Assembly: GCF_029813115.1 (NCBI RefSeq)
Contig: NZ_JAPZDS010000005.1
Span: 1 to 64,000 of the forward strand
DNA: 64,000 nucleotides
Reading direction: 5' to 3'
Source of the DNA: Aureimonas sp. SK2
GTDB taxonomy: Bacteria > Pseudomonadota > Alphaproteobacteria > Rhizobiales > Rhizobiaceae
Shown here in pieces: positions 19,260 through 28,835 of the stretch. Under the pieces are notes generated by a model, which had not been told where the DNA came from, did not search any database, and was given only the letters and a program-made list of their open reading frames with translations. Position 1 is the stretch's first letter, and every line of letters begins with the position of its first letter. A program made the translations under genes and the position numbers.

Positions 19260-19898
19260 TCAGCGCAGGAAGCCTTCGGCGTCGAAGGTCTCCCATTCCC
19301 GCAGGGCGGGATCGGCCTCGCGCTTCTCCCCCCGCCGCTTCGCAGGCTTCGTTCCACGCTCCGTCTTCGCCCCGCGCGACAAAGCGGCCTTGCCCGCGGC
19401 GCGCCGGCGATTCTCGGCCGCCGCCTCGGCATCCTCGGCGCGCCAGAGGGAGGCGAGGTCGCGGTCGAGCACGTCCTCGATCTGCCGGGGGTCGAAGACG
19501 TGGAAAGTCACGGCCTTGGCGCGACCCCGCAGCTTCACCGTGCGCGTGCCGGCGCTTCGCAGCCGGCCGTCCCGCGTCCATTTCAGCCGCTCGCGCGGCA
19601 GAATGGTGAGGATGTCGTCGACCTCGCGCGGCAGGACGGGCAGTGTATCAATTTCATCCAAAGCGGTTTGAACGACCCGCGACGCCTCGCCGAGCCGCTG
19701 CTCCTGCCCGGCGGCGAAGGTGAGGCGGATGCGGCCGTCCGCGACCGTGAGGTGCTTCCGGTCGGGAAAGGCGAGGCGCCCGAGGATTTCCCGCTCGATG
19801 CCGAGCGCCCGCACCCGCGAGCCGAGCGCGGCGGCCGTCGGAAACGGCCATTCGGCGAGAAGCGTCGCGCCGGCGTCGGAGGGCTGCGGATCCGTCAT
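19260..19898 (-). CDS. Conserved-looking protein of unknown function
   Basis: A 212-residue protein starting at ATG 19898. It has an ordered N-terminal part (residues about 1-130; segments FPDRKHLTVADGRIRLTFAAG and REVDDILTILPRERLKW). A highly basic Ala/Arg/Lys-rich tract follows (about 155-195), and the C-terminus is ALREWETFDAEGFLR. Codon use is like that of its neighbours. No signal peptide, membrane segment or recognised domain is seen. The basic tail suggests nucleic-acid contact, but this is only a composition-based guess. It lies between a convergent HNH gene and the tkt-gnd-HAD operon, 50 bases after the HAD stop. Confidence 0.65.
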   Translation of the reverse strand: MTDPQPSDAGATLLAEWPFPTAAALGSRVRALGIEREILGRLAFPDRKHLTVADGRIRLTFAAGQEQRLGEASRVVQTALDEIDTLPVLPREVDDILTILPRERLKWTRDGRLRSAGTRTVKLRGRAKAVTFHVFDPRQIEDVLDRDLASLWRAEDAEAAAENRRRAAGKAALSRGAKTERGTKPAKRRGEKREADPALREWETFDAEGFLR

Positions 19899-19948
19899 GC
19901 CCTCCCAACGAGGATCGGCCCGGTTTCTTTCCGCTAAGGAGGCGGGTT

Positions 19949-20800
19949 TCAGGTGGCGGACGCGCCCGCCCGCCGCGCGTCCACCAGCCTCTTCAGGAAC
20001 CGCGCGACGCCGTCCTCCTCGTTGGAGGCGGTGACATAGCCCGCCGCGGCGCGCACCGCCGCGTCCGCCTGCCCCATGGCGACGCCGAACCCGGCGCGCT
20101 CCAGCATCGGAATGTCGTTCGGCATGTCGCCGACCGCCGCCGTCTCGGAGAGCGGCACGCCGTGGGCCTTCGCGAGGAAGGCCGCGCCGTCGCCCTTGTT
20201 GGCGGCCTTCGCGGTCACGTCGAGAAAATAGAGCTGCGAGCGCACGACGTTGGCGCTGCCCCCGAGAAGCCGCGCGATCTCGCGCTCCATGCGCTCCACC
20301 AGCGGATGGTCGTCCGACACGCCGACGACCTTGTCGGTCCGGTCGTACCAGGGCGAGAAGTCCTGGACGATGGTCGGGTCGAGGCGGGCCGCCTTGCGCT
20401 CGCGGTCGCCGTGGAGGGCATCCTCCGAGCGGGCGAGCCACAGACCGTCGGCGAAGACCCAGACCGGCACGCCCGCCGCGTCGAGCCGCTCCACCGCGGC
20501 CCGCGCATCGGCCGGGTCGAGCCGGTGCGCCTCGATCACCTCGCCGCCGGCCGTGAAGAGCGTGCCGCCGTTGAACGCGCCAACCGCGCCGGCGATGCCG
20601 AGGTCGCGCACGATCTGCCCCAACCCGCTCGCCGGCCGGGCGCTGATGAGGGTGACGGAGATCCCCGCCTCGCGCGCCTCGGCGACCGCCGCGACCGTCG
20701 CCTCCGACAGCGTCTTGTCGTCGCGCACGATCGTGCCGTCGATGTCGCAGATCACGAGGCGGATGGATCGGGCGAGAGCGGGGTCGAGCGTATCGGCCAT
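19949..20800 (-). CDS. HAD-superfamily (Cof-type) phosphatase
   Basis: A 283-residue hydrolase with HAD motif I DIDGTIV at residues 19-25, motif II in TLISARP, a Cof-type alpha/beta cap in the middle, and motif IV GDMPNDIPML. The ATG at 20800 is one base after the gnd stop codon (TAGGATG), giving coupled translation; a start at 20821 would overlap gnd. It probably dephosphorylates a sugar phosphate in the cytoplasm. Its place behind tkt and gnd suggests a pentose-phosphate intermediate or side product, but this is inference. Confidence 0.88.
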   Translation of the reverse strand: MADTLDPALARSIRLVICDIDGTIVRDDKTLSEATVAAVAEAREAGISVTLISARPASGLGQIVRDLGIAGAVGAFNGGTLFTAGGEVIEAHRLDPADARAAVERLDAAGVPVWVFADGLWLARSEDALHGDRERKAARLDPTIVQDFSPWYDRTDKVVGVSDDHPLVERMEREIARLLGGSANVVRSQLYFLDVTAKAANKGDGAAFLAKAHGVPLSETAAVGDMPNDIPMLERAGFGVAMGQADAAVRAAAGYVTASNEEDGVARFLKRLVDARRAGASAT

Positions 20801-20801
20801 C

Positions 20802-21779
20802 CTATTGCGGGATCTCGACATGGCCGCCGAAGCCGTAGCGCATGGCGGACAGCATCTTGTCGCCGAAGGTGGCCGTCTGGCGCGAGCGGTAGCGAGCGTA
20901 GAGCGCGGCGGAGAGCACGTTGACCGGCACGGCCTCCTCCATCGCCGCCTCCAGGGTCCAGCGCCCTTCGCCCGAGTCGGCGACGTTGCCGGAGAAGTGC
21001 TGGAGGTCCTTGTCGCCCGCCAGGGCGATCGCGGTGAGGTCGAGGAGCCAGGACGAAATCACCGAGCCGCGCCGCCAGACCTCGGCGATGTCGGGAAGGT
21101 TGAGGTCGTAGCGCTCGTCTTCCGGCAGGTGTTCCGAGTTCTTGGTCTTCAGGATGTCGAACCCTTCGGCATAGGCCTGCATCAGCCCGTATTCGATGCC
21201 GTTGTGGACCATCTTCACGAAGTGCCCGGCGCCCGCCGGCCCGGCGTGGATGTAGCCGCGCTCGGCCCGGTCGTCCGGCGCGTCGCGGCCCCGCGTGCGC
21301 TCGATGTCGCCGTAGCCGGGCGCCAGGGCGTCGAAGATCGAATCCAGTTCGCGCACCGTGTCCTCGGGCCCGCCGATCATCATGCAGTAGCCGCGCTCCA
21401 GGCCCCAGACGCCGCCCGACGTGCCGACGTCGACATATCGGACGCCCTTCGGCTCCAACTCCTTGGAGCGGCGGATGTCGTCCTTGTAGAAGGAGTTGCC
21501 GCCGTCGATCACGACGTCGCCGGGCGCGGCGAGGTCGCCGAGTTCGCGGATCGTCGCCTCCGTCGGCTCGCCCGCCGGCAGCATCACCCAGAAGACGCGC
21601 CGGCCGTTGAAGAGACCGGCCAGTTCCTTGAGCGAGCCCGCCCCCTTGGCGCCTTCGCCTGCAAGGCCGGAGACGGCCTCGGCGTTGCGGTCGAAGACGA
21701 AGCATTCGTGGCCGTGCGCCATGAGGCGGCGGGCGATGTTTCCGCCCATGCGGCCGAGGCCGATGATCGCGATCTGCAT
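20802..21779 (-). CDS. gnd: 6-phosphogluconate dehydrogenase, short decarboxylating type
   Basis: At 325 residues this is the short form of 6-phosphogluconate dehydrogenase. The Rossmann motif GLGRMGGN is at residues 7-14, the substrate-binding segment is [16 protein letters not shown], the catalytic lysine region is [14 protein letters not shown], and [10 protein letters not shown] precedes them. It converts 6-phosphogluconate to ribulose-5-phosphate and CO2; short forms are often NAD-preferring. It is the middle gene of tkt-gnd-HAD, 43 bases after tkt. Confidence 0.92.
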   Translation of the reverse strand: MQIAIIGLGRMGGNIARRLMAHGHECFVFDRNAEAVSGLAGEGAKGAGSLKELAGLFNGRRVFWVMLPAGEPTEATIRELGDLAAPGDVVIDGGNSFYKDDIRRSKELEPKGVRYVDVGTSGGVWGLERGYCMMIGGPEDTVRELDSIFDALAPGYGDIERTRGRDAPDDRAERGYIHAGPAGAGHFVKMVHNGIEYGLMQAYAEGFDILKTKNSEHLPEDERYDLNLPDIAEVWRRGSVISSWLLDLTAIALAGDKDLQHFSGNVADSGEGRWTLEAAMEEAVPVNVLSAALYARYRSRQTATFGDKMLSAMRYGFGGHVEIPQ

Positions 21780-21822
21780 GTTGAGCCTGCGATTTTCGTT
21801 GTCTGTCGAGGGATGGGAAGCG

Positions 21823-23919
21823 TCAGCGGCCGGCGGCCGCCTGTTCGCGGGCGAGCTTGACGACGTTGTCCACCGTGAAGCCGAACTTCTCCTGGAGCTT
21901 GGCGATGGGGGCCGAGGCGCCGAAGGTTTTCATGACGATCTTGGCGCCCTTCGACCCGGCATACTGGTCCCAGCCGAGCGAGCCGCCCTGCTCGACCGCG
22001 ACGCGGGCCATGACGCCCGGCGGCAGCACCTCGTCGCGGTAGCTCTCGTCCTGCTTCTCGAAGAGGTGCCAGGAGGGCATGGAGACGACCCGCGCCTTGA
22101 TGCCCTCGGCCGACAGCTTCTCGCGCGCGGCGACGCAGAGCGAGACCTCCGAGCCGGTGGCGAGAAGGATCACGTCCGGCTTGCCGCCCTCGGCCTCGGC
22201 GAGGACATAGGCGCCCCGGCGCAGGCCCGAGGCGGGCGCGAAGGTGGAGCGGTCGAGGGTCGGCAGCGGCTGGCGCGAGAGGACGAGCGCGGTCGGCTCG
22301 TGGGTCTGCTCCATCGCGACACGCCAGGCCTCCGCCGTCTCGTTGGCGTCGCAGGGGCGGATCGTGTTGAGGCCGGGAATGGCGCGCAGGCTCGCCAGAT
22401 GCTCCACCGGCTGGTGGGTCGGCCCGTCCTCGCCGACGCCGATGGAATCGTGCGTGAACACCCAGACCGCCGGGATTTCCATGATCGCCGACAGGCGCAC
22501 CGGCGCGCGCATGTAGTCGGAGAAGACCAGGAAGGTCGCGCCGTAGGGGCGCACGTAGGAGAGCGCCATGCCGTTGACGACCGCCCCCATGCCGTGCTCG
22601 CGGATGCCGAAATGGAGATTGCGTCCGGCATAGTCGTCGGACCCGAAGGATCCCGCCCCCTCGAAGCCGAGCTTCGACTTGTTGGACGGGGCAAGGTCCG
22701 CAGAGCCGCCGAGGAGGAAGGGCACGCGCTCGGCGATCGCGTTGAGCACCTTGCCGGACGCATCGCGCGAGGCGATGCCCTTGGCGTCGAGCTCGAAGCT
22801 CGGGATGCCGGCATCCCAGCCGTCCGGCAGCTTGCCTTCGCGCATGGCGTCGATCTCGGCGGCGAGCTCCGGGTGGGCCTGCCGGTAGCGGGCGAAATCG
22901 GCCTCCCATTTTTCTCGCGCCGCCTTGCCGCGCTTCTCGAGCCGGCCGCGGAAATCTTCCGCGACACCGTCCGGTACGTAGAAGCTCTTATCCTCCGGCC
23001 AGCCGTAGGCGCGCTTGGCGCCCTTCACGTCCTCGGCGTCGAAGGCTTCGCCGTGGGCCGCCGCCGTGCCCTGCTGCTTCTTGAGTCCGTAGCCGATGAC
23101 GCTGTCCACGACGACCAGCGTCGGCCGGTCGTCGGTGGCGCGGAATTCCTCCACAGCCTTGCGGATCGCGCCGAGATCGTTGGCATCCGACACATGCAGC
23201 GTCTTCCAGCCGTAGCCGCGGAAGCGCTCGGCGACGTCCTCCGAGAAGGCGAGGCTGGTGAAGCCCTCGATCGACACCTTGTTGTTGTCGTAGATCCAGA
23301 GGAGGTTCGACAGCTTGAGGTGGCCGGCCAGCGAGGCGGCCTCCGAGGACACGCCCTCCATCATGTCGCCGTCGCCGCAGAGCACGATCACGTCGTGGTC
23401 GAAGACCTTTGCTTCCGGTTTGTTGTAGCGCGCGGCCAGCCAGCGTTCGGCGATCGCCATGCCGACCGAGTTGCCGCAGCCCTGGCCGAGCGGACCGGTC
23501 GTCGTCTCGACACCGGTGGTCATCCGGTATTCCGGGTGGCCCGGCGTCTTGGAGGAAAGCTGGCGGAACTGTTCGATGTCTTCCAGCGAGACAGCGGGCT
23601 TGCCAGTCTTCTTCCCATGGGCGTCGATCTCCTCGACGCCGGCGAGGTGCAGCACCGAATAGAGCAGCATCGAGCCATGGCCGACGGACAGCACGAAGCG
23701 GTCGCGGTTCGGCCAGTCCGGCCGGGCCGGATCGTAGCGCATGAACTCGGTCCACAGCGTATAGGCGACGGGCGCAAGGCCGAGCGGCGCGCCGACATGG
23801 CCGGAATGGGCCTTCAGCACGGCGTCCATCGACAGGGTGCGGATCGTGTCGATGGCGAGTTGCTCGGGCGAGCCGCCGCGGTTCGAGGCGGCATCCGAGG
23901 GGGCGGGGTTCGCGCTCAT
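21823..23919 (-). CDS. tkt: Transketolase
   Basis: A 698-residue thiamine-diphosphate enzyme with normal transketolase layout. The N-terminal [16 protein letters not shown] substrate-loop region is followed by the ThDP motif [18 protein letters not shown], a central pyrimidine domain ([36 protein letters not shown]) and the C-terminal domain ([12 protein letters not shown]). It moves two-carbon units between pentose-phosphate sugars. The ATG at 23919 has AAGGAA upstream. It leads the tkt-gnd-HAD operon and is divergent from exbB. Confidence 0.96.
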   Translation of the reverse strand: MSANPAPSDAASNRGGSPEQLAIDTIRTLSMDAVLKAHSGHVGAPLGLAPVAYTLWTEFMRYDPARPDWPNRDRFVLSVGHGSMLLYSVLHLAGVEEIDAHGKKTGKPAVSLEDIEQFRQLSSKTPGHPEYRMTTGVETTTGPLGQGCGNSVGMAIAERWLAARYNKPEAKVFDHDVIVLCGDGDMMEGVSSEAASLAGHLKLSNLLWIYDNNKVSIEGFTSLAFSEDVAERFRGYGWKTLHVSDANDLGAIRKAVEEFRATDDRPTLVVVDSVIGYGLKKQQGTAAAHGEAFDAEDVKGAKRAYGWPEDKSFYVPDGVAEDFRGRLEKRGKAAREKWEADFARYRQAHPELAAEIDAMREGKLPDGWDAGIPSFELDAKGIASRDASGKVLNAIAERVPFLLGGSADLAPSNKSKLGFEGAGSFGSDDYAGRNLHFGIREHGMGAVVNGMALSYVRPYGATFLVFSDYMRAPVRLSAIMEIPAVWVFTHDSIGVGEDGPTHQPVEHLASLRAIPGLNTIRPCDANETAEAWRVAMEQTHEPTALVLSRQPLPTLDRSTFAPASGLRRGAYVLAEAEGGKPDVILLATGSEVSLCVAAREKLSAEGIKARVVSMPSWHLFEKQDESYRDEVLPPGVMARVAVEQGGSLGWDQYAGSKGAKIVMKTFGASAPIAKLQEKFGFTVDNVVKLAREQAAAGR

Positions 23920-24104
23920 GGGGCGTTCCTTCTCTGAAGCTCCGTCGTGGCGCGGCCGGGATCGCTCACGCGACTGGGAGGTCTCGGGCCATATGGTGGA
24001 GCACGCCTCGCCCAAGTCGATGGTCCCGGCCAACGATCGGCCGGCCTTCGGGGGAAGAGTCGCGCGAAGGGCTTGTGCGAGCGAGGGCCGGTGCGTATGG
24101 AAAA

Positions 24105-24123
24105 CATGACTTAATGGTTCATG
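24105..24123. promoter_or_regulatory. Imperfect palindrome in the tkt/exbB divergent region
   Basis: CATGACTTAATGGTTCATG reads as an inverted repeat (CATGA-N9-TCATG) in the otherwise GC-rich 287-base gap between tkt and exbB, 84 bases before the exbB ATG. It may be a metal-responsive operator for the TonB system, but it does not match the Irr, RirA or Fur boxes I know. No other gene is seen in 23920-24206. Confidence 0.35.
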
Positions 24124-24206
24124 TATTGCCGGCACCCATCCGACCCGAGTGGACGGACGGCTCCCGGCACGGGCGGCGCCTCGCCCGATCGGCGAAAAGG
24201 TCGACG

Positions 24207-25256
<1,050 letters not shown>

Positions 25257-25261
25257 GCGCG

Positions 25262-25726
25262 ATGGGTGTCAGCCTCAAGAGTTCCGACGACGACGATTCG
25301 GGCGAAGTCTCCGAGATCAACGTCACGCCCTTCATCGATGTGGTGCTGGTGCTCCTCATCATCTTCATGGTGGCCGCCCCGCTCTCGACGGTGGACGTGC
25401 CGGTGGATCTGCCGGTCTCCAACGCGCAACCCCAGCCGCGCACCGACGAGCCGCTCTACCTCACCGTGCAGGACGACCTGAACCTCGTGATGGGCGAGGA
25501 GCCGGTCGCGCGCGAGGCGCTCCGCGCCGCGCTCGACGCCCGGACGGGCGGCAACCATGACGAGCGCATCTTCCTTCGGGCGGACGCCTCCGTCGACTAC
25601 GGCGACCTTATGGAGGTCATGAACGCGCTGCGCGACGCCGGCTATCTCAAGATCGCGCTGGTGGGTCTCGAAAACACCGGCGCCGCCCCCGCCGCGCCGA
25701 ACACCGGGGCCGCCCCGCAGCCATGA
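25262..25726 (+). CDS. exbD: TonB-system protein ExbD
   Basis: A 154-residue single-span protein. The N-terminal cytoplasmic segment [20 protein letters not shown] contains the conserved membrane aspartate that carries protons. The periplasmic domain has [15 protein letters not shown] and [21 protein letters not shown] low-complexity tail of about 20 residues (Ala/Pro repeats ending AAPQP) extends past the normal end. It starts 5 bases after exbB and overlaps the tonB start by 4 bases (ATGA). Confidence 0.95.
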   Translation: MGVSLKSSDDDDSGEVSEINVTPFIDVVLVLLIIFMVAAPLSTVDVPVDLPVSNAQPQPRTDEPLYLTVQDDLNLVMGEEPVAREALRAALDARTGGNHDERIFLRADASVDYGDLMEVMNALRDAGYLKIALVGLENTGAAPAAPNTGAAPQP

Positions 25727-26652
25727 CGCCGGCCCGCCCCGCCGATTTCGAGCGCGGCTCCGCTTGGGCGAGCGCCACCCGCTGGGGCGCCGCGGCGCTG
25801 ACCATCGCCGCCGCCCACGCCGCGCTCGCCTATGCCTTCGTGCAGATGCCGCCGGTCGCCACGCCGCCGGCCGGCGCGCCGGAAGCGCCGATCCTGATGG
25901 AACTCGCCCCGCCCGAAGCCGCGCCACCGGCCGCGCCCGCGATCGAGGCGCCCGAGCCGGCCGTCGAGCCGGAGGAAGCGCCGCCCGAACCGCCACCGCC
26001 GGAACCGCAGCCGGCCCCCGAGCCGCCGCCGCCCGAGCCCGAACCTCCGCCACCCGTCGAGGAACCGCCGCCGCCGGTGGAAGAGCCGCCGCCTGTGGAG
26101 GAACCGGAGCCCGAACCGCTCCCCGAGCCGTCGCCGGAGCCCCAGCCCGAACCGCCGCCCGCCGTCGAGCAGCAGGCCGAGGCCGTGATCAACGCGCCGA
26201 TCCCACGCGCGCGGCCCCGCCCCCCGGAGCCGAAGCGCGAGGTGGCCGAGCGCCGGCCCGAGCCGCGCCGCGAGGCGGAACGCCCGCGCGAGCGGCCGCG
26301 GGTCGAGCGGCGTCAGCCTGCTCCGGCCGCCTCCAGCGCCTCGCGCGCCGCACCCGACGCCTCGCAGGGGCAGCGGGCGCGGCCGAGCGTGTCGCCGGCG
26401 CGCTGGCAATCGCAGGTGCAGGCCCGGCTCAACCGCTTCAAGCGCACGCCGCGCGGCGGAGGAACGGGCACGGTGCGCGTGGCCTTCACCATCGCCGCCG
26501 ACGGCGCCGCCACAGGCATCCGCCTGGCGGGCTCGTCCGGCAATCCGGTGCTGGACGAGGCGGCGCTGTCGCTGGTCCGCCGCGCCAGCCCCTTCCCGGC
26601 GCCGCCCGATGGCAGCGTCTCGATCACCGTGCCGATCGCCTTTACGCGATAG
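25723..26652 (+). CDS. tonB: TonB-family energy transducer
   Basis: A 309-residue protein with a short cytoplasmic N-terminus and one membrane helix (about residues 20-41, with a histidine in IAAAHAALAYAF as in TonB). A very long Pro/Glu-rich rigid rod spans about 50-150, an Arg-rich region 160-210, and a C-terminal TonB fold about 225-309 (GTVRVAFTIAADGAATG, DEAALSLVRRASPFPAPPDG). It couples ExbBD to outer-membrane receptors. No TonB-dependent receptor is encoded nearby, so it must serve receptors elsewhere. It ends 3 bases before the stop of the convergent oxidoreductase. Confidence 0.94.
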   Translation: MTPARPADFERGSAWASATRWGAAALTIAAAHAALAYAFVQMPPVATPPAGAPEAPILMELAPPEAAPPAAPAIEAPEPAVEPEEAPPEPPPPEPQPAPEPPPPEPEPPPPVEEPPPPVEEPPPVEEPEPEPLPEPSPEPQPEPPPAVEQQAEAVINAPIPRARPRPPEPKREVAERRPEPRREAERPRERPRVERRQPAPAASSASRAAPDASQGQRARPSVSPARWQSQVQARLNRFKRTPRGGGTGTVRVAFTIAADGAATGIRLAGSSGNPVLDEAALSLVRRASPFPAPPDGSVSITVPIAFTR

Positions 26653-26655
26653 GAC

Positions 26656-27987
26656 TCAGGCCACTTGCCCGACGAACCGCTCGTCCGCCGCATCCAGCGC
26701 GCGGCGGACGCGGGTGATCTCCAGGCTCTCGTCCGGCGTGGTATTGGCATAGGTGATCTTCTCGCCGGCCTTCACCGGGGCCGTCACCCTCGCGCCTTCC
26801 GCGAGCCCCAGCGGCAGGCCGCCGGCCGCGCGCGCCTCTCCCCACGTCATGGCGAAGCCGCGATATTGCGTCTCGCCGATGCGGCCGAGCCGCTCGCCGG
26901 GTTGGAGGTCGCGCTTGGCGACCGCGATGCATTCGGCCACCGGCCTGTCCAGGGGTTCAAGATGCGGCCGGCGATGGACGGCGGCATGGATCGCCGAGAG
27001 CGGCACCTCGATCGAGGTGAGGTGGAAGGGGCGCAACAGGGCGAAGCAGGGGCCGGGGCCGACCTTCAGGTCGGCGATGCGCTCGGTGATGCGCGGATGC
27101 CGGCCTTTCACCACGCAGAAGACGCCGGGCGCGACGCCCTTGCCGATCGTGTAGTCGACACGGCCCATGCCCGACAGGATGCCCCCGTCTTCGCGCGGGC
27201 ACAGCACCTGCGCGAGGTCCTCGGCCGTGGCGTTCGGACCGTGCATGCCCGGCACGTCCGGCACGAGGCCGGTGGCATTGGCGATCGCCACCATCTCCAC
27301 CATGGTCTTGGAGCCGTCCACGAACTCCACCAGCATGCGCGCGTTCATGTTGCGGCGCGCGGCCTCCGCCTCGTAGTCGGCGGGCACGGCGTTGAAGTCG
27401 AGCGCGTTGTTCTTGCCCTTGCCGGCGCAGACGATGTCGAGGCCGAGCGACTGGGCAAGGCCGATCAGCTCGATCGTCGACTGCGGCTCGTCGCCGGCCG
27501 CGCCCGTATAGACGACGCCCGCCGCCTTGGCCGCCGCGTTGAGGTGACGTCCGACCGCGATGTCGGCCTCGACGTTCAGCATCACGACATGCTTGCCGGC
27601 GGCAAAGGCCTTGAGCGCCAGCGTCGTGCCGAAGCTGGGGCTCCCCGTCGCGTCCACCACCACGTCGATCCGGCCGGCCTCGCACAGGAGCGAGGCGTCG
27701 GGCACGATGGCCGCGCGGCCCGCCTCGATCGCCCGGTCGACATCGGCCGCCCGCTCGGCGCGCGCGCTCTCCTCAGGCGCATAGCCGGCATAGGCGAGCG
27801 CCTCTTCCGTCTCCGCCGGGCGCGAGGTGGACACGGCGCCCAGCCGCACGCCCGGCATCAGCTTCAGTTGCACCAGGAGGTCGATACCCATCTGCCCGGC
27901 GCCGGCGACGCCGACCGTCACGGGTCCGTGCCGCTCCGCATGGTCGAAGAGTTCGGCGGCAAGGCCGACGCGCGCGATGGAATGCAT
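26656..27987 (-). CDS. NAD(P)-dependent oxidoreductase, homoserine-dehydrogenase-like with SAF domain
   Basis: The 443-residue protein has the Rossmann motif GAGQMG at residues 29-34 (VGVAGAGQMGIDLL). Typical strands follow (IDVVVDATGSPSFG, GKHVVMLNVEADIAVG), then a central catalytic domain with DFNAVPADYEAEAARRNMN, and a C-terminal SAF-like domain (AVAKRDLQPGERLGRIGE). It is a paralogue of 6133-7551, with the same domain order and a shared IANATGLVPDVPG-type motif. It probably oxidises or reduces a small acid or polyol derivative, but the reaction is not identifiable. Single gene, convergent with tonB, divergent from tctD. ATG 27987. Confidence 0.8.
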   Translation of the reverse strand: MHSIARVGLAAELFDHAERHGPVTVGVAGAGQMGIDLLVQLKLMPGVRLGAVSTSRPAETEEALAYAGYAPEESARAERAADVDRAIEAGRAAIVPDASLLCEAGRIDVVVDATGSPSFGTTLALKAFAAGKHVVMLNVEADIAVGRHLNAAAKAAGVVYTGAAGDEPQSTIELIGLAQSLGLDIVCAGKGKNNALDFNAVPADYEAEAARRNMNARMLVEFVDGSKTMVEMVAIANATGLVPDVPGMHGPNATAEDLAQVLCPREDGGILSGMGRVDYTIGKGVAPGVFCVVKGRHPRITERIADLKVGPGPCFALLRPFHLTSIEVPLSAIHAAVHRRPHLEPLDRPVAECIAVAKRDLQPGERLGRIGETQYRGFAMTWGEARAAGGLPLGLAEGARVTAPVKAGEKITYANTTPDESLEITRVRRALDAADERFVGQVA

Positions 27988-28160
27988 GGAAGGACCCGCC
28001 TCTCGGAACAGCGGCGCCGGACGGCGCCCTGCCCGAGCGATAGCGGCAGGGGGCGCACGGAATCAATCGGCCGTTCCGTCACGCCTTCGCCATGGTTCCC
28101 AAGCGGCGCCGCAAATCCTATGGTCGGGCCTTTCCGACCGATCCGCGAGACCGGCCTTTC

Positions 28161-28835
28161 ATGCGCATGCTCCTGGTGGAGGACAACGAGGGACTGGGCG
28201 ATGCCGTCAACCGCCATCTGCGCGGCGCCGGCCACGCCGTGGAATGGGTGAAAAGCGCCGAGGATGCGGTGGAGGCCTTCGGGCTCGACACGTTCGACGC
28301 GGTGATCCTCGATCTGACCCTGCCCGGCCGCGACGGGCTCTGGGTCATCTCGCAGTTGCGGCGCGCCCGCTCGGCCGTGCCCGTCCTCGTGATGACCGCG
28401 CGCTCGGAGATCGACGACAAGGTGAGCCTCCTCGACCAGGGCGCCGACGACTATCTCGTGAAGCCCTTCGACCTGCGCGAACTCGACGCTCGCCTGCGCG
28501 CCCTCCTGCGCCGCCCGGCCGGACAGACCTCCAGCGTCTCCGCCTTCGGCGACGTGACGGTGGATCTTGCCGGCCACGCGGTCAGCCGCGGCGGCGAGCG
28601 TCTGGATATCGGGCGCCGCGAATTCCGGCTCCTCGAGATCCTCCTGTCGCGGCCGGGCGTCGTGGTCGGCAAGGAACAGCTCATGGCGCAGCTCTTCTCC
28701 TTCGACGAATCGGTTTCGACCAACGCGCTGGAACTCTACGTCTCGCGCCTGCGCCGCAAGCTGGAGGGCTCGGCGCTGGAGATCGGCACCGTGCGCGGCA
28801 CGGGCTATGTCGCGCGGGTCCGCGATGGAGGGTAG
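28161..28835 (+). CDS. tctD: OmpR-family response regulator, TctD-like
   Basis: A 224-residue regulator with a receiver domain (residues 1-115; acidic pocket in LLVEDNE, phospho-acceptor Asp51 in VILDLTLPGRDG, Lys in LVKPFDL). A winged-helix DNA-binding domain follows (about 125-220; RREFRLLEILLSRPG, NALELYVSRLRRKL, GTGYVAR). ATG 28161 is chosen because it directly precedes the first receiver strand. Its 3' end overlaps the kinase gene by 11 bases. Together they sit upstream of tctCBA, the arrangement known for tricarboxylate-responsive TctD/TctE. The TGACAGG direct repeats at 31294-31311 are candidate binding sites. Confidence 0.92.
   Translation: MRMLLVEDNEGLGDAVNRHLRGAGHAVEWVKSAEDAVEAFGLDTFDAVILDLTLPGRDGLWVISQLRRARSAVPVLVMTARSEIDDKVSLLDQGADDYLVKPFDLRELDARLRALLRRPAGQTSSVSAFGDVTVDLAGHAVSRGGERLDIGRREFRLLEILLSRPGVVVGKEQLMAQLFSFDESVSTNALELYVSRLRRKLEGSALEIGTVRGTGYVARVRDGG

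Noticed and set aside
25940-26180. Repetitive CCG/GAG-rich DNA
   Set aside because: The repetition is explained by the Pro/Glu-rich periplasmic rod of TonB and is not an independent DNA repeat or CRISPR.
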